DNA from: Bacillus timonensis
GTDB taxonomy: Bacteria; Bacillota; Bacilli; Bacillales; Bacillaceae_L
Direction: 5' to 3'
DNA: 64,000 bases
Assembly (NCBI GenBank): GCA_020171895.1
Contig: JAIVAN010000001.1
Coordinates: forward strand, 62,001 to 126,000
A model generated the notes under the pieces. It was not told the DNA's origin and did no database searches. It saw nothing but the letters and a program-made list of their open reading frames with translations. Shown here piece after piece: positions 50,873-59,032 of this stretch. A program made the translations under genes and the position numbers. Position 1 is the stretch's first letter. Every line of letters starts with the position of its first letter.

Positions 50873-51772
50873 GTGTGGAAGCTATTTAAACGAAACCGAC
50901 GAACGAGGAGTGAATACCTTTTTGATACTATTAATCTTTTGTTTATGTTAGGTATTTGTTTTATAACTTTATATCCAATTTGGTACGTATTAGTGAATTC
51001 ACTAAACGATGGATTAGATGCCATGAAAGGCGGAATTTATTGGTGGCCGAGAGAATTCACACTAGAAAATTACAAAGCTGTGTTTGCCAATGATGGAATT
51101 GTCACAGCTTTTGGGGTAACGATTGCTAAAACCGTTATCGGAACTTTTACCCATGTATTCTTCACAGCAATGGTAGCGTATGCGTTATCTAGAAAAGAAT
51201 TATACGGAAGAAAGTATTATATGATCATTGGAATTATCACGATGTTTTTTAGTGGAGGGTTAATTCCATATTTCCTGTTAATTAGAGATTTAGGTCTGTT
51301 TGATAATTTCCTAGTGTATATCATTCCAACCCTGTTCAACTTTTTCCACTTAATCATCTTTGTTTCTTTCTTTAGAGAGCTCCCTACATCACTTGAAGAA
51401 GCAGCAAAAATGGATGGGGCTAATGACTTTATGATTTTCTTAAAGGTCGTAATCCCACTTTCTATGCCAGTAATAGCAACGATTGCTTTATTTCAAGGTG
51501 TCTACCAGTGGAATGATTATTTTGCAGGTGTCATCTTTGTTAATAATCCAGATCTACATCCAATCCAGACCTACCTCTATAAAGTTGTTGCTGAATCTAG
51601 CTCAAATCAAATGATGATGAATGCACCAGGTGGCATTACAACAAGAACGGTTACTTCACAATCTATTAAGCTAGCAACAATGGTTGTCACAACGCTACCA
51701 ATTGTGCTTGTCTACCCATTCCTACAAAAATACTTCGTTAAAGGAATGCTAATAGGATCGATAAAAGGTTGA
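50873..51772 (+). CDS. Oligosaccharide ABC transporter permease, YtcP type
   Basis: A 299-residue second permease: SEYLFDTINLLFMLGICFITLYPIWYVLVNSLND at the N-terminus and EEAAKMDGANDFMIFLKVVIPLSMPVIAT as the EAA loop are typical of YtcP/YesQ-like proteins. It pairs with the LplB-type permease. Start GTG 50873 follows AAGGTGATTGTC, 15 bases after the first permease. The two belong with the binding lipoprotein at 51974. Confidence 0.9.
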   Translation: MWKLFKRNRRTRSEYLFDTINLLFMLGICFITLYPIWYVLVNSLNDGLDAMKGGIYWWPREFTLENYKAVFANDGIVTAFGVTIAKTVIGTFTHVFFTAMVAYALSRKELYGRKYYMIIGIITMFFSGGLIPYFLLIRDLGLFDNFLVYIIPTLFNFFHLIIFVSFFRELPTSLEEAAKMDGANDFMIFLKVVIPLSMPVIATIALFQGVYQWNDYFAGVIFVNNPDLHPIQTYLYKVVAESSSNQMMMNAPGGITTRTVTSQSIKLATMVVTTLPIVLVYPFLQKYFVKGMLIGSIKG

Positions 51773-51973
51773 TTAATTGGTGGTTTATCAGAATTCTTCG
51801 ATTGAATGAAGAGTTTCTAATAAAGCTGTAAACTGTTGGACTGCTGGCATTGTATGAAAAACTTCAGTAGAATATCGGAGAAATAACATTCATAACCTGC
51901 TCCTCCGAATTCTCTTATTTGATGTCCAACATGACTGCACAGCAAAAATTTAAAATGAGAGGGGTTATTACAA

Positions 51974-53644
51974 ATGAAGAACTCAGCATTTTTTAAGAGC
52001 ATACTGATGCTCACGTTCGTTTCAATGGTTTTTGCACTTGTTGTTGGATGTTCTAGTAAACCCAAAAATGAAACGGCTTCCTCTGATAAAGAGGGGGATA
52101 AAGGCAAAAAAACAGAATTATCTGCTGATGAACCAGGCTGGCAAATTGATAATTCACCAATTACATTTGATTGGTATGTAAACTTCTCTTGGTTTGCAAG
52201 TAAATGGGGAGAAGATGCTGTTTCAAAATATGTGACAGATAAGACTGGAGTTTCAATCAACTTTATTTCTCCAGCAGGTAATGAAGCAGAAAAAATGAAT
52301 ACGATGATTGCTTCAGGAAGCTTACCAGACTTTATTACAATTGGCTGGTGGGAAGATGCTGTTAAGAAAATGATTGAGGGAGAACTCGTGTTACCCTTAA
52401 ATGAATTAGCTGAAAACTATGATCCCTATTTCTTTAAAGTAGCTGATGGTGCGAAGCTGGAATGGTATAAGCAGGAAGATGGAAATGTTTATGGATATCC
52501 AAATGCTTCCTCATCGCCAAAAGACTTTGATAAATACAAAGAATTAAAGCCGTCAAACCAAACATTTTTAGTTCGAAAAGATATGTACGAAGCAATTGGA
52601 AGTCCAGATATGAGAACACCTGAAGGCTTCTTAAATGCTCTTAAGGCTGCTAAAGAGAAGTTCCCAGAAGTTCACGGTGCACCACTTATTCCACTAGGAT
52701 TAAATGAGTTCACTGATGTTGGTAATGCTTCATTAGAAGGATATCTTCAAAACTTCTTAGCAATTCCAATGGAAAAGGATGGAAATCTTTACGATCGTTC
52801 AACAGATGAAGAGTACTTAAAGTGGTTAAAAACATTAAGAGAAGCTAATGACATGGGATTACTGGCAAAAGATATCTTCATTGACAAGCGTCCACAAATG
52901 GAAGAAAAGATTTCACAAGGTCGTTATTTTGCAATGTTGTATCAAAGAAGCGATTTAGCTGCGCAGCAACAAGCATTATATGCGAATGATCCAAATTCGA
53001 TCTATATAGCAGTTGATGGACCTGCTAACTCAAATTTAGATGCTCCAACACTTGCTGGTGACAGCATTTCTGGTTGGACAGTTACGCTAATTTCGAAAGA
53101 TGTAAAAGACAAAGAAAGAGCGATTCGCTTCTTAAGCTACTTAATTAGCGAAGAAGGTCAAAAGGATTTATATCTTGGTAAAGAAGGCTTAACGTATGAA
53201 GTGGTTGATGGTAAACCACAATTTAAACCAGAAGTACTAGATTTATTAAATAAAGACCGTGCTGCATTTGACCAACAATTCGGTGCTGCTTATAAGTACT
53301 GGATGTTAATGGATACAAACATGAATTTACAATGGGTACCACCGACAGCTGAACCGTTTAAACAAATGGAAGATTGGACAAAAGGTAAAACAATGAGCTT
53401 TGCGGCATTCGATGGTATTAACCCAACTGGTACATCTGCTGAAGGTGTAGCAGCGAATAAAATTGCTCAAGAATGGGGCAAAACCTTACCAAAGCTATTA
53501 CTTGCAAAATCAGAAAAAGAATTTGATAAAATCTACGATGCATTTTTAGAAAAACGTGAAAAATATGGCTATGATAAAGTGAAAGTGTATCAAGAAAAAG
53601 TGTTTAAAACGAATAAAGAAAAGCTAGATGCTGCAACTAACTAA
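51974..53644 (+). CDS. Extracellular oligosaccharide-binding lipoprotein
   Basis: A 556-residue solute-binding protein of the large LplA/YtcQ type. Signal peptide with lipobox VVGC near residue 26, then a low-complexity charged linker and a type I binding domain (TFDWYVNFSWFASKW, MIASGSLPDFITIGWWEDAVK, NVYGYPNASSSP, GNASLEGYLQNFLAIPM). Such proteins bind glucan, pectin or mannan oligosaccharides. ATG 51974 follows GAGAGGGG. A terminator ends the unit; the neighbouring GH16 glucanase suggests beta-glucan oligosaccharides as the cargo. Confidence 0.9.
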   Translation: MKNSAFFKSILMLTFVSMVFALVVGCSSKPKNETASSDKEGDKGKKTELSADEPGWQIDNSPITFDWYVNFSWFASKWGEDAVSKYVTDKTGVSINFISPAGNEAEKMNTMIASGSLPDFITIGWWEDAVKKMIEGELVLPLNELAENYDPYFFKVADGAKLEWYKQEDGNVYGYPNASSSPKDFDKYKELKPSNQTFLVRKDMYEAIGSPDMRTPEGFLNALKAAKEKFPEVHGAPLIPLGLNEFTDVGNASLEGYLQNFLAIPMEKDGNLYDRSTDEEYLKWLKTLREANDMGLLAKDIFIDKRPQMEEKISQGRYFAMLYQRSDLAAQQQALYANDPNSIYIAVDGPANSNLDAPTLAGDSISGWTVTLISKDVKDKERAIRFLSYLISEEGQKDLYLGKEGLTYEVVDGKPQFKPEVLDLLNKDRAAFDQQFGAAYKYWMLMDTNMNLQWVPPTAEPFKQMEDWTKGKTMSFAAFDGINPTGTSAEGVAANKIAQEWGKTLPKLLLAKSEKEFDKIYDAFLEKREKYGYDKVKVYQEKVFKTNKEKLDAATN

Positions 53645-53657
53645 ATGATAGGAAAAG

Positions 53658-53684
53658 AAACCCAGTGAGCAGCTGGGTTTTTGC
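53658..53684 (+). terminator. Terminator of the sugar ABC operon
   Basis: AAACCCAG (53658-53665) and CTGGGTTT (53673-53680) around GTGAGCAG-type loop, then T run. Confidence 0.85.
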
Positions 53685-53753
53685 TATTATTTTTATTAGG
53701 ATAGCTTTATACTAGACTTATGTACCTATAAAAAAAGTGGACGTGATCAAAAG

Positions 53754-55616
53754 ATGAAAGCGTTTCTTAAACTGATGAGGAAGACTCATCAGAGATTAGA
53801 TCAACTATCTCTTCAAAATAAATTAATTCTCCTCTATATCATCATTTTTATGATCCCTTCGATCGTGTTTACGTTGACTTATTCGAAACAACTTTATGAA
53901 AACTCAATTAAAGATATTAAAAATAAGAACCAGTACTTGTTAGAAATTGAGAGTATTCATATTAAAAACAACATCGAATCAATGCGAAGGACTGCACAAA
54001 TGGTCATCTCCGATTACGATTTCATTGAATATATTAAAACTCGAGATGTGACTCATATTGATCAGTTGATTGATTATAAATTGAATGCATTCTCAAATGT
54101 GGCGAAGTTACAAAATAATAATCCTGTAATTGAACATATTCGTCTATTTACGAATAATCCGTATGTCACAGAAATGTGGCCCATCGTCTTCCATGAAAAA
54201 CGGATAGCCCAAAAAGCATGGCTTCCTGAAGTGATTGAGCGAAATGGAACGGAGTTGTGGTGGTTTGAAACACATGATGAGGATGTTCTAAATCGGTATT
54301 ATCCTTTTTTTGGTGATGCGAAAATATCGTTATTGAGAGAAATAGATTATCCAGAAGATGAACATTTAGGTGTTATTGAAATTAGTATGTTGTTAGAAAA
54401 TTTCTTTCCTAAAATGTATAGTGAGGTTAATGACGGAATATCCGCTATGTTAATTTATGACCGTAACATGAATGTGTATAAAAATGAGGAAAATACGTTT
54501 TTTCAACAGCATCCGATAGATTTTGAAAGGATTAAGCAAAACCTTCATAAGAAATCGGACAAGCAATCATCGTTTCAAGTAACCTATCAAGGTACTCCTT
54601 ATTTAATTGTTTATTCTTTTATTCCTGAAATTGAATCGTATATGTTGAACGTGATCTCGTTAGAAGATAGTTTGGCGGGTATGAAGATTACAAGGAACAT
54701 TATATTAGTTGGAACTTTTTTATTAGTTGGCATTCTTTCAATTATTACGTATGTTCTTATTTCGTATCTGTTAAAAAGATTGTATCGTTTAATTGAATTA
54801 ATGAAAAAGGTTGAAAAAGGTGATTTTACTGTTGATGTAGATGTGAAAGGGTATGGAGAAATTGCTCAACTAGCCCATCACTTTAGAAGAATGCTGAACA
54901 AGATAAATGAACTAATTGCTGAAAAGGTAAATAAACAAGCTTCAACGAAAGAGGCTGAATTAAGAGCGTTAAAAACACAAATAGATTCTCATTTTTTGTA
55001 CAATACATTAGAGAATATTAAAATGATGGCAGAGATTGATGAAAAGTATGAGATTGCAGATTCACTGACATCTTTAGGTGAAATGATGAGGTATAACTTA
55101 AAGTGGAAAAGGGATTTCGTTGTTTTGCAGGAAGAAATCTCTCATATAAAAAACTACATTGACCTAATGAATTTACGTTTAGATGGACGTTTATTAATGA
55201 AGTTAGATATACCAATAGAATTAAATGATCAAGAAATTTTAAAAATGTCTCTACAACCAATTGTAGAAAATTCGGTAAAGCATGGGATTAGTCCAATCAT
55301 CTATAAAAAAATAGGTGTCATCGAAGTAAGAGCAACTTATGAATCCAATGATGTCATCATTGAAATAAAGGATAATGGAATAGGGATGACAAATGAAGCA
55401 TTGGTTGAAGTTAATGAAAAAATACGAGACGGAATTCAGGAACACGACCTTGATCAATATAGTGGTGGCATTGGCTTAAGAAATGTACACGAAAGAATTC
55501 AATTATATTATGGACAAGAATATGGTGTGAAAGTTGAGAGTGTGGAAGGTCAGTATACGAATGTCATTGTGAATTTACCTTGTCAAATCATGAAGGGGGT
55601 CCGAAAGCATGTATAA
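53754..55616 (+). CDS. YesM-type sensor histidine kinase
   Basis: A 620-residue membrane kinase. TM1 near 21-43 (LILLYIIIFMIPSIVFTL), a 260-residue outside sensor region, TM2 near 310-335 (NIILVGTFLLVGILSIITYVLISYLL), HAMP, then the LytS/YesM-type kinase core: histidine in DSHFLYNTLENIKMM near 411, N box PIVENSVKHGI, G box IKDNGIGM and GGIGLRNVHERIQLYYG. Members sense carbohydrates or stress near ABC systems. Its end overlaps the response regulator start by eight bases. Confidence 0.92.
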   Translation: MKAFLKLMRKTHQRLDQLSLQNKLILLYIIIFMIPSIVFTLTYSKQLYENSIKDIKNKNQYLLEIESIHIKNNIESMRRTAQMVISDYDFIEYIKTRDVTHIDQLIDYKLNAFSNVAKLQNNNPVIEHIRLFTNNPYVTEMWPIVFHEKRIAQKAWLPEVIERNGTELWWFETHDEDVLNRYYPFFGDAKISLLREIDYPEDEHLGVIEISMLLENFFPKMYSEVNDGISAMLIYDRNMNVYKNEENTFFQQHPIDFERIKQNLHKKSDKQSSFQVTYQGTPYLIVYSFIPEIESYMLNVISLEDSLAGMKITRNIILVGTFLLVGILSIITYVLISYLLKRLYRLIELMKKVEKGDFTVDVDVKGYGEIAQLAHHFRRMLNKINELIAEKVNKQASTKEAELRALKTQIDSHFLYNTLENIKMMAEIDEKYEIADSLTSLGEMMRYNLKWKRDFVVLQEEISHIKNYIDLMNLRLDGRLLMKLDIPIELNDQEILKMSLQPIVENSVKHGISPIIYKKIGVIEVRATYESNDVIIEIKDNGIGMTNEALVEVNEKIRDGIQEHDLDQYSGGIGLRNVHERIQLYYGQEYGVKVESVEGQYTNVIVNLPCQIMKGVRKHV

Positions 55617-57135
55617 AGTTTTGATCGTAGATGATGAGAAGAATATTCGTCTAGGCATTCAAGCGATGGTTAAAAGAGAATTTAAGGACACCTTTCTGAC
55701 ATTTTTAGCAAGTGATGGAGAAGAAGCATTAGAGGTCATACAAGAAGTGAAAATAGATGTTTTGATAACCGACATCAAAATGCCTAAAATGGATGGTATC
55801 ACACTTATTCAGCATCTTCAGGGGGAAAAGACTATTCCTGCTGTAATTATATTAAGTGGGTACGATGATTTTGAATTTGCCCGTGAAGCAATAAAGTGTA
55901 AAGTGAAGGACTATTTGCTAAAGCCTGTTAATAGAACTGAACTTTTTCAAACACTAAAAAAAGTTGTAAGTGAGATAGAAGTTAAAGACGATCAAGCAGA
56001 TATTCTTTTTCAAGAATATTTGACGAGTCAGCTTAATTACTTGTTATTGAATCCAAATGTGTCAGATGATGAAATCAAAAGAGTTTGCGCAAAGGTTAAC
56101 CTAAAATCATCCCAAGATGGGTATTATGTTGGTGTTGTAAAGTCCACTAACCAAATGAAAGGGGAAGAGTTAAGAAGCTATATTAATCGTACGCTTGCCG
56201 TTCATGATGCTTTCGGTGAGCAAAGACCAATTTGTTTTTGTGATAAAGATGGTAAAGTGGTAATCATTTCGAATAAGGAAGATATATTCAGCATTCTTAA
56301 TGATCAATTGTGTAAAGAAAAACATATCAACTTTACGTTAGGTATTAGTGGAAAACAGGATGATTTGATTACGATAAAGGAAGCCTATAAAGAGGCAAAT
56401 ATAGCTGGAAAGTATAATTTTCTATTCCCTAGAAAACTCCTCATTTATTATGACGAGATCAAAGGGAATGCAACAAATGGAGAAATTCCGTTAGAAAGCA
56501 TGAAAAAAATTGCAAATATGCTAGGTACTGATAGAGATCGTGAAATGAAAAGTCTGCTTTTAGACGTGTTAGATTATGATACAATAGCAAAATATTCAAT
56601 TCAGTATATGGAGAGAATAAGTGATAGTTTGAATACCATTATTCTTGATGAGGCATTTAACAAGCTAGGAGAAGAATCAATCGAAATCTTTAAGTTGTAT
56701 AATCGCGTTGGTTACATATATAACTACCAAAATTTCAATGAGTATTTTTATGCAATCGAAGAATTGGTGATGCGATTACATGAATATATGAAGCAAATTA
56801 GAAGTGTCTATTCTGAGCAAAAGTATTTAGAAAAGGCTATTGAGTTTATTCATGAAAACTATTATAAGGACTTAAACCTTGCAGTCGTCTCAAATTATAT
56901 TTCTCTTAACTATTCATACTTCAGCCATACATTTAAAGAGTATACAGGTATGAACTTTGTTGATTACTTAAAGAAAGTTCGAATTGAACATGCGAAAAAG
57001 CTTTTGTTAGAAAGTGATTATAAGGTGTTCGAAATAAGTAGTATGGTTGGTTATAAGAACTCAAAACAGTTTGCTAGGGTTTTTAGAGAAATCGTTGGAA
57101 TTTCTCCGAAAGAGTATAGAATTCAAACAAATTAA
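55609..57135 (+). CDS. YesN-type AraC response regulator
   Basis: A 508-residue regulator. Receiver domain 1-120 with VLIVDDEKNIRLG, phosphorylated Asp near 55 (DVLITDIKMPKMDGI), and KDYLLKPV. A long middle segment follows. The C-terminal AraC double helix-turn-helix is at about 405-508: NLAVVSNYISLNYSYFSHTFKEYTGMNFVDYLKKVRIEHAKKLLLE, then GYKNSKQFARVFREIVGISPKEYR. It is coupled to the YesM-type kinase and probably activates the adjacent ABC and glucanase genes; no operator was identified. Confidence 0.93.
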   Translation: MYKVLIVDDEKNIRLGIQAMVKREFKDTFLTFLASDGEEALEVIQEVKIDVLITDIKMPKMDGITLIQHLQGEKTIPAVIILSGYDDFEFAREAIKCKVKDYLLKPVNRTELFQTLKKVVSEIEVKDDQADILFQEYLTSQLNYLLLNPNVSDDEIKRVCAKVNLKSSQDGYYVGVVKSTNQMKGEELRSYINRTLAVHDAFGEQRPICFCDKDGKVVIISNKEDIFSILNDQLCKEKHINFTLGISGKQDDLITIKEAYKEANIAGKYNFLFPRKLLIYYDEIKGNATNGEIPLESMKKIANMLGTDRDREMKSLLLDVLDYDTIAKYSIQYMERISDSLNTIILDEAFNKLGEESIEIFKLYNRVGYIYNYQNFNEYFYAIEELVMRLHEYMKQIRSVYSEQKYLEKAIEFIHENYYKDLNLAVVSNYISLNYSYFSHTFKEYTGMNFVDYLKKVRIEHAKKLLLESDYKVFEISSMVGYKNSKQFARVFREIVGISPKEYRIQTN

Positions 57136-57161
57136 TTAAGAACTAGAAATGAGGATGTAAG

Positions 57162-58151
57162 ATGGCATATTTACCAAGTGAACAGCGATATGAATCAATG
57201 GAGTATGTAAGATGTGGAAGGTCGGGTCTGAAACTGCCTCCTATTTCGTTAGGGTTATGGCATAATTTTGGTGGTGAGGATCATTTTGAAAATGGTCGAG
57301 CGCTAATAAGAAAAGCGTTCGACTTAGGTATCACTCATTTTGACTTAGCGAATAACTATGGACCGCCAGCAGGGTCTGCTGAGGAAACCTTTGGGAACAT
57401 TTTAAAGAAGGATTTTGGAAATTATCGTGACGAGATGATTATTTCGACGAAAGCTGGATATGGGATGTGGCCAGGACCTTATGGTGATTGGGGTTCAAAA
57501 AAATATTTGGTATCAAGTCTGGATCAAAGTTTAAAAAGAATGAATCTTGATTATGTCGATATTTTTTATCATCACCGTCCGGATCCTGAGACACCGCTTG
57601 AAGAAACGATGATGGCTTTAGACCAAATTGTAAAGCAAGGGAAAGCATTATATGTAGGAATTTCAAATTACGGTGTAGAAGAGACAAAACAGGCAATTGC
57701 CATTTTAAAAGAGTTAGGCACACCACTTCTTATTCACCAAGCGGCATACTCAATGTTTAATCGTTGGGTAGAGGACGGATTAACGGACTTACTTCATGAT
57801 GAGGGAGCAGGGTGCATTGCGTTTGTTCCACTAGCACAAGGATTATTGACAAATCGATACCTAGGTGGAATTCCGTCAGATTCTAGGGCTCTAAAACCGA
57901 ATAGTTTCTTAAATAAAGATGATGTTTCTGAAGAAGTGATTAAAAAAGTACAAAGATTAAATGAAGTTGCAATGGAGCGTGGACAATCATTAGCTCAAAT
58001 GGCCCTAGCATGGGTGCTCCGCGATCAAAAGGTTACATCAGCATTAATAGGTGCAAGTAAAGTTTCACAAATAGAAGAGAATGTCAAAGCTCTTTCTAAT
58101 TTATCGTTTACACAGGATGAATTAAAGTTAATTGACGAGATATTAAAATAA
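57162..58151 (+). CDS. Aldo/keto reductase, YghZ (L-glyceraldehyde 3-phosphate reductase) type
   Basis: A 329-residue NADPH-dependent aldo/keto reductase closely resembling E. coli YghZ. The catalytic set is visible: HFDLANNYGPPAGSAEETFG (Asp and Tyr), LIISTKAGYGMWPGPYGDWGSKKYL (Lys), and DIFYHHRPDPETPLEE (His). GCIAFVPLAQGLLTNRYL and ALIGASKVSQIEENVKAL bind the cofactor. It follows the response regulator by 26 bases and may share its transcript. Its role in glucan use is not evident. A terminator follows. Confidence 0.9.
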   Translation: MAYLPSEQRYESMEYVRCGRSGLKLPPISLGLWHNFGGEDHFENGRALIRKAFDLGITHFDLANNYGPPAGSAEETFGNILKKDFGNYRDEMIISTKAGYGMWPGPYGDWGSKKYLVSSLDQSLKRMNLDYVDIFYHHRPDPETPLEETMMALDQIVKQGKALYVGISNYGVEETKQAIAILKELGTPLLIHQAAYSMFNRWVEDGLTDLLHDEGAGCIAFVPLAQGLLTNRYLGGIPSDSRALKPNSFLNKDDVSEEVIKKVQRLNEVAMERGQSLAQMALAWVLRDQKVTSALIGASKVSQIEENVKALSNLSFTQDELKLIDEILK

Positions 58152-58160
58152 ATAATTTCT

Positions 58161-58192
58161 AGACCGCTGAATTTTGGCGGTCTTTTGTTTGT
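58161..58192 (+). terminator. Terminator after the aldo/keto reductase
   Basis: AGACCGC and GCGGTCT (58161-58183) around nine bases, then TTTGTTTG. Confidence 0.82.
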
Positions 58193-58246
58193 TTAGTAAC
58201 ATCTCTATAAAGTTTTGAAGTTTTTTTCTACTAGGTAGTCTTCCAT

Positions 58247-58491
58247 GCAATTTGAGAATTGCACCATGGAGGATGAAAGTTTTAATTAATTTTTTTTAAC
58301 TTAGAATGTTGGACATTAGTATTTTTTCCGTGTTAATCGGAGTGGAAAGACCGAGACTCCAGCATGAGATGCGCTAGGCTTGAGACCCCACAGGCGTAAA
58401 CGCCGAGGAGGCTCAAGAAGCGCCCTGCGGAAAGAGAGAGTCCTGCAACGTAGATTAACACTCCAAGTAGAGTTTCGTATTTTCAGGGTAG
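58247..58491 (-). repeat. Family A structured repeat, copy A6 (complete, reverse)
   Basis: Starts with the terminal hairpin GCAATTTGAGAATTGC and ends at AGGGTAG. Stems: CTTGAG/CTCAAG, GCGC/GCGC, tip GGCG-TAAA-CGCC; the outer GCGGG/CCCGC pair is decayed to a three-pair GCA/TGC. GTGTTAATC/GATTAACAC arms kept. CTAGGTAGTCTTCCAT just before it looks like the remnant of a further copy. Confidence 0.88.
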
Positions 58492-58497
58492 ACTACC

Positions 58498-58745
58498 ACG
58501 CAATTTGAAAATTGCACCATGATGGATGAAAATGAGTAATTGTTTCTTTTGTACATTATAGAGTGTTGAATCCAAGTACTTTAGAAGTGTTAACCGAAGT
58601 GGAAGGACCGAGACTCCTGCGGGAGATGCGCTGGACTGGAGACCCCACAGGCGAAGCCGAGGAGGCTCCAGGAGCGCCCCGCGGAAAGCGAGGTTCCTGC
58701 AACGTAGGTTAACACCCTAAGTTAAGTGTCGTATTTTCAGGGTAG
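58498..58745 (-). repeat. Family A structured repeat, copy A7 (complete, reverse)
   Basis: Follows A6 head to tail (six bases between). Terminal hairpin GCAATTTGAAAATTGC, arms GTGTTAACC/GGTTAACAC, stems GCGGG/CCCGC, GCGC/GCGC, CTGGAG/CTCCAG, tip GGC-GAA-GCC, end TATTTTCAGGGTAG. Nearly identical in its core to A4, 48 kb away. Confidence 0.9.
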
Positions 58746-58779
58746 CCCTCCTCAACAGAGTTAAAAATGGAATGGTAAA

Positions 58780-58840
58780 AATGCACACCTAAAATATTGT
58801 AACCGTATACAAAATTTTTTATCTAATTTAGGTGTGCATT
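58780..58840 (+). promoter_or_regulatory. 14-bp inverted repeat in the leader region of the GH16 gene
   Basis: AATGCACACCTAAA (58780-58793) and TTTAGGTGTGCATT (58827-58840) are perfect arms; the 33-base loop holds TTGTAACCGTATACAA, itself partly palindromic. It may be a promoter-embedded operator or an antiterminator-type hairpin. Confidence 0.55.
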
Positions 58841-58867
58841 CAACGTTAAAATAGAAGAAAGGCCTTT

Positions 58868-58881
58868 TGGTTGCGCTTACA
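58868..58881 (-). promoter_or_regulatory. cre site (CcpA) upstream of the GH16 gene
   Basis: Minus strand TGTAAGCGCAACCA matches the 14 inner positions of WTGNAANCGNWNNCW; only the first W is missed (G). It stands about 150 bp before the start codon. Confidence 0.6.
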
Positions 58882-59032
58882 CTATCTGTTTTACGATAGA
58901 TGAAGATGGAAGTTTCACTCTTTACTTTATGGGACAAGCATCCTTTAAGCTTTGAACATGGCCAAGAGTAAGTTTATTAGCAGCGAGGTATTTCAACCTC
59001 TAGGTAAGACAAATAAAAAGGAGGAAAAAGTG

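Noticed and set aside
53751-53770. cre-like ATGAAAGCGTTTCTT at the histidine kinase start
   Set aside because: It misses the conserved C near the end of the consensus and overlaps the start codon region MKAFL; likely coding coincidence, though weak CcpA binding cannot be excluded.
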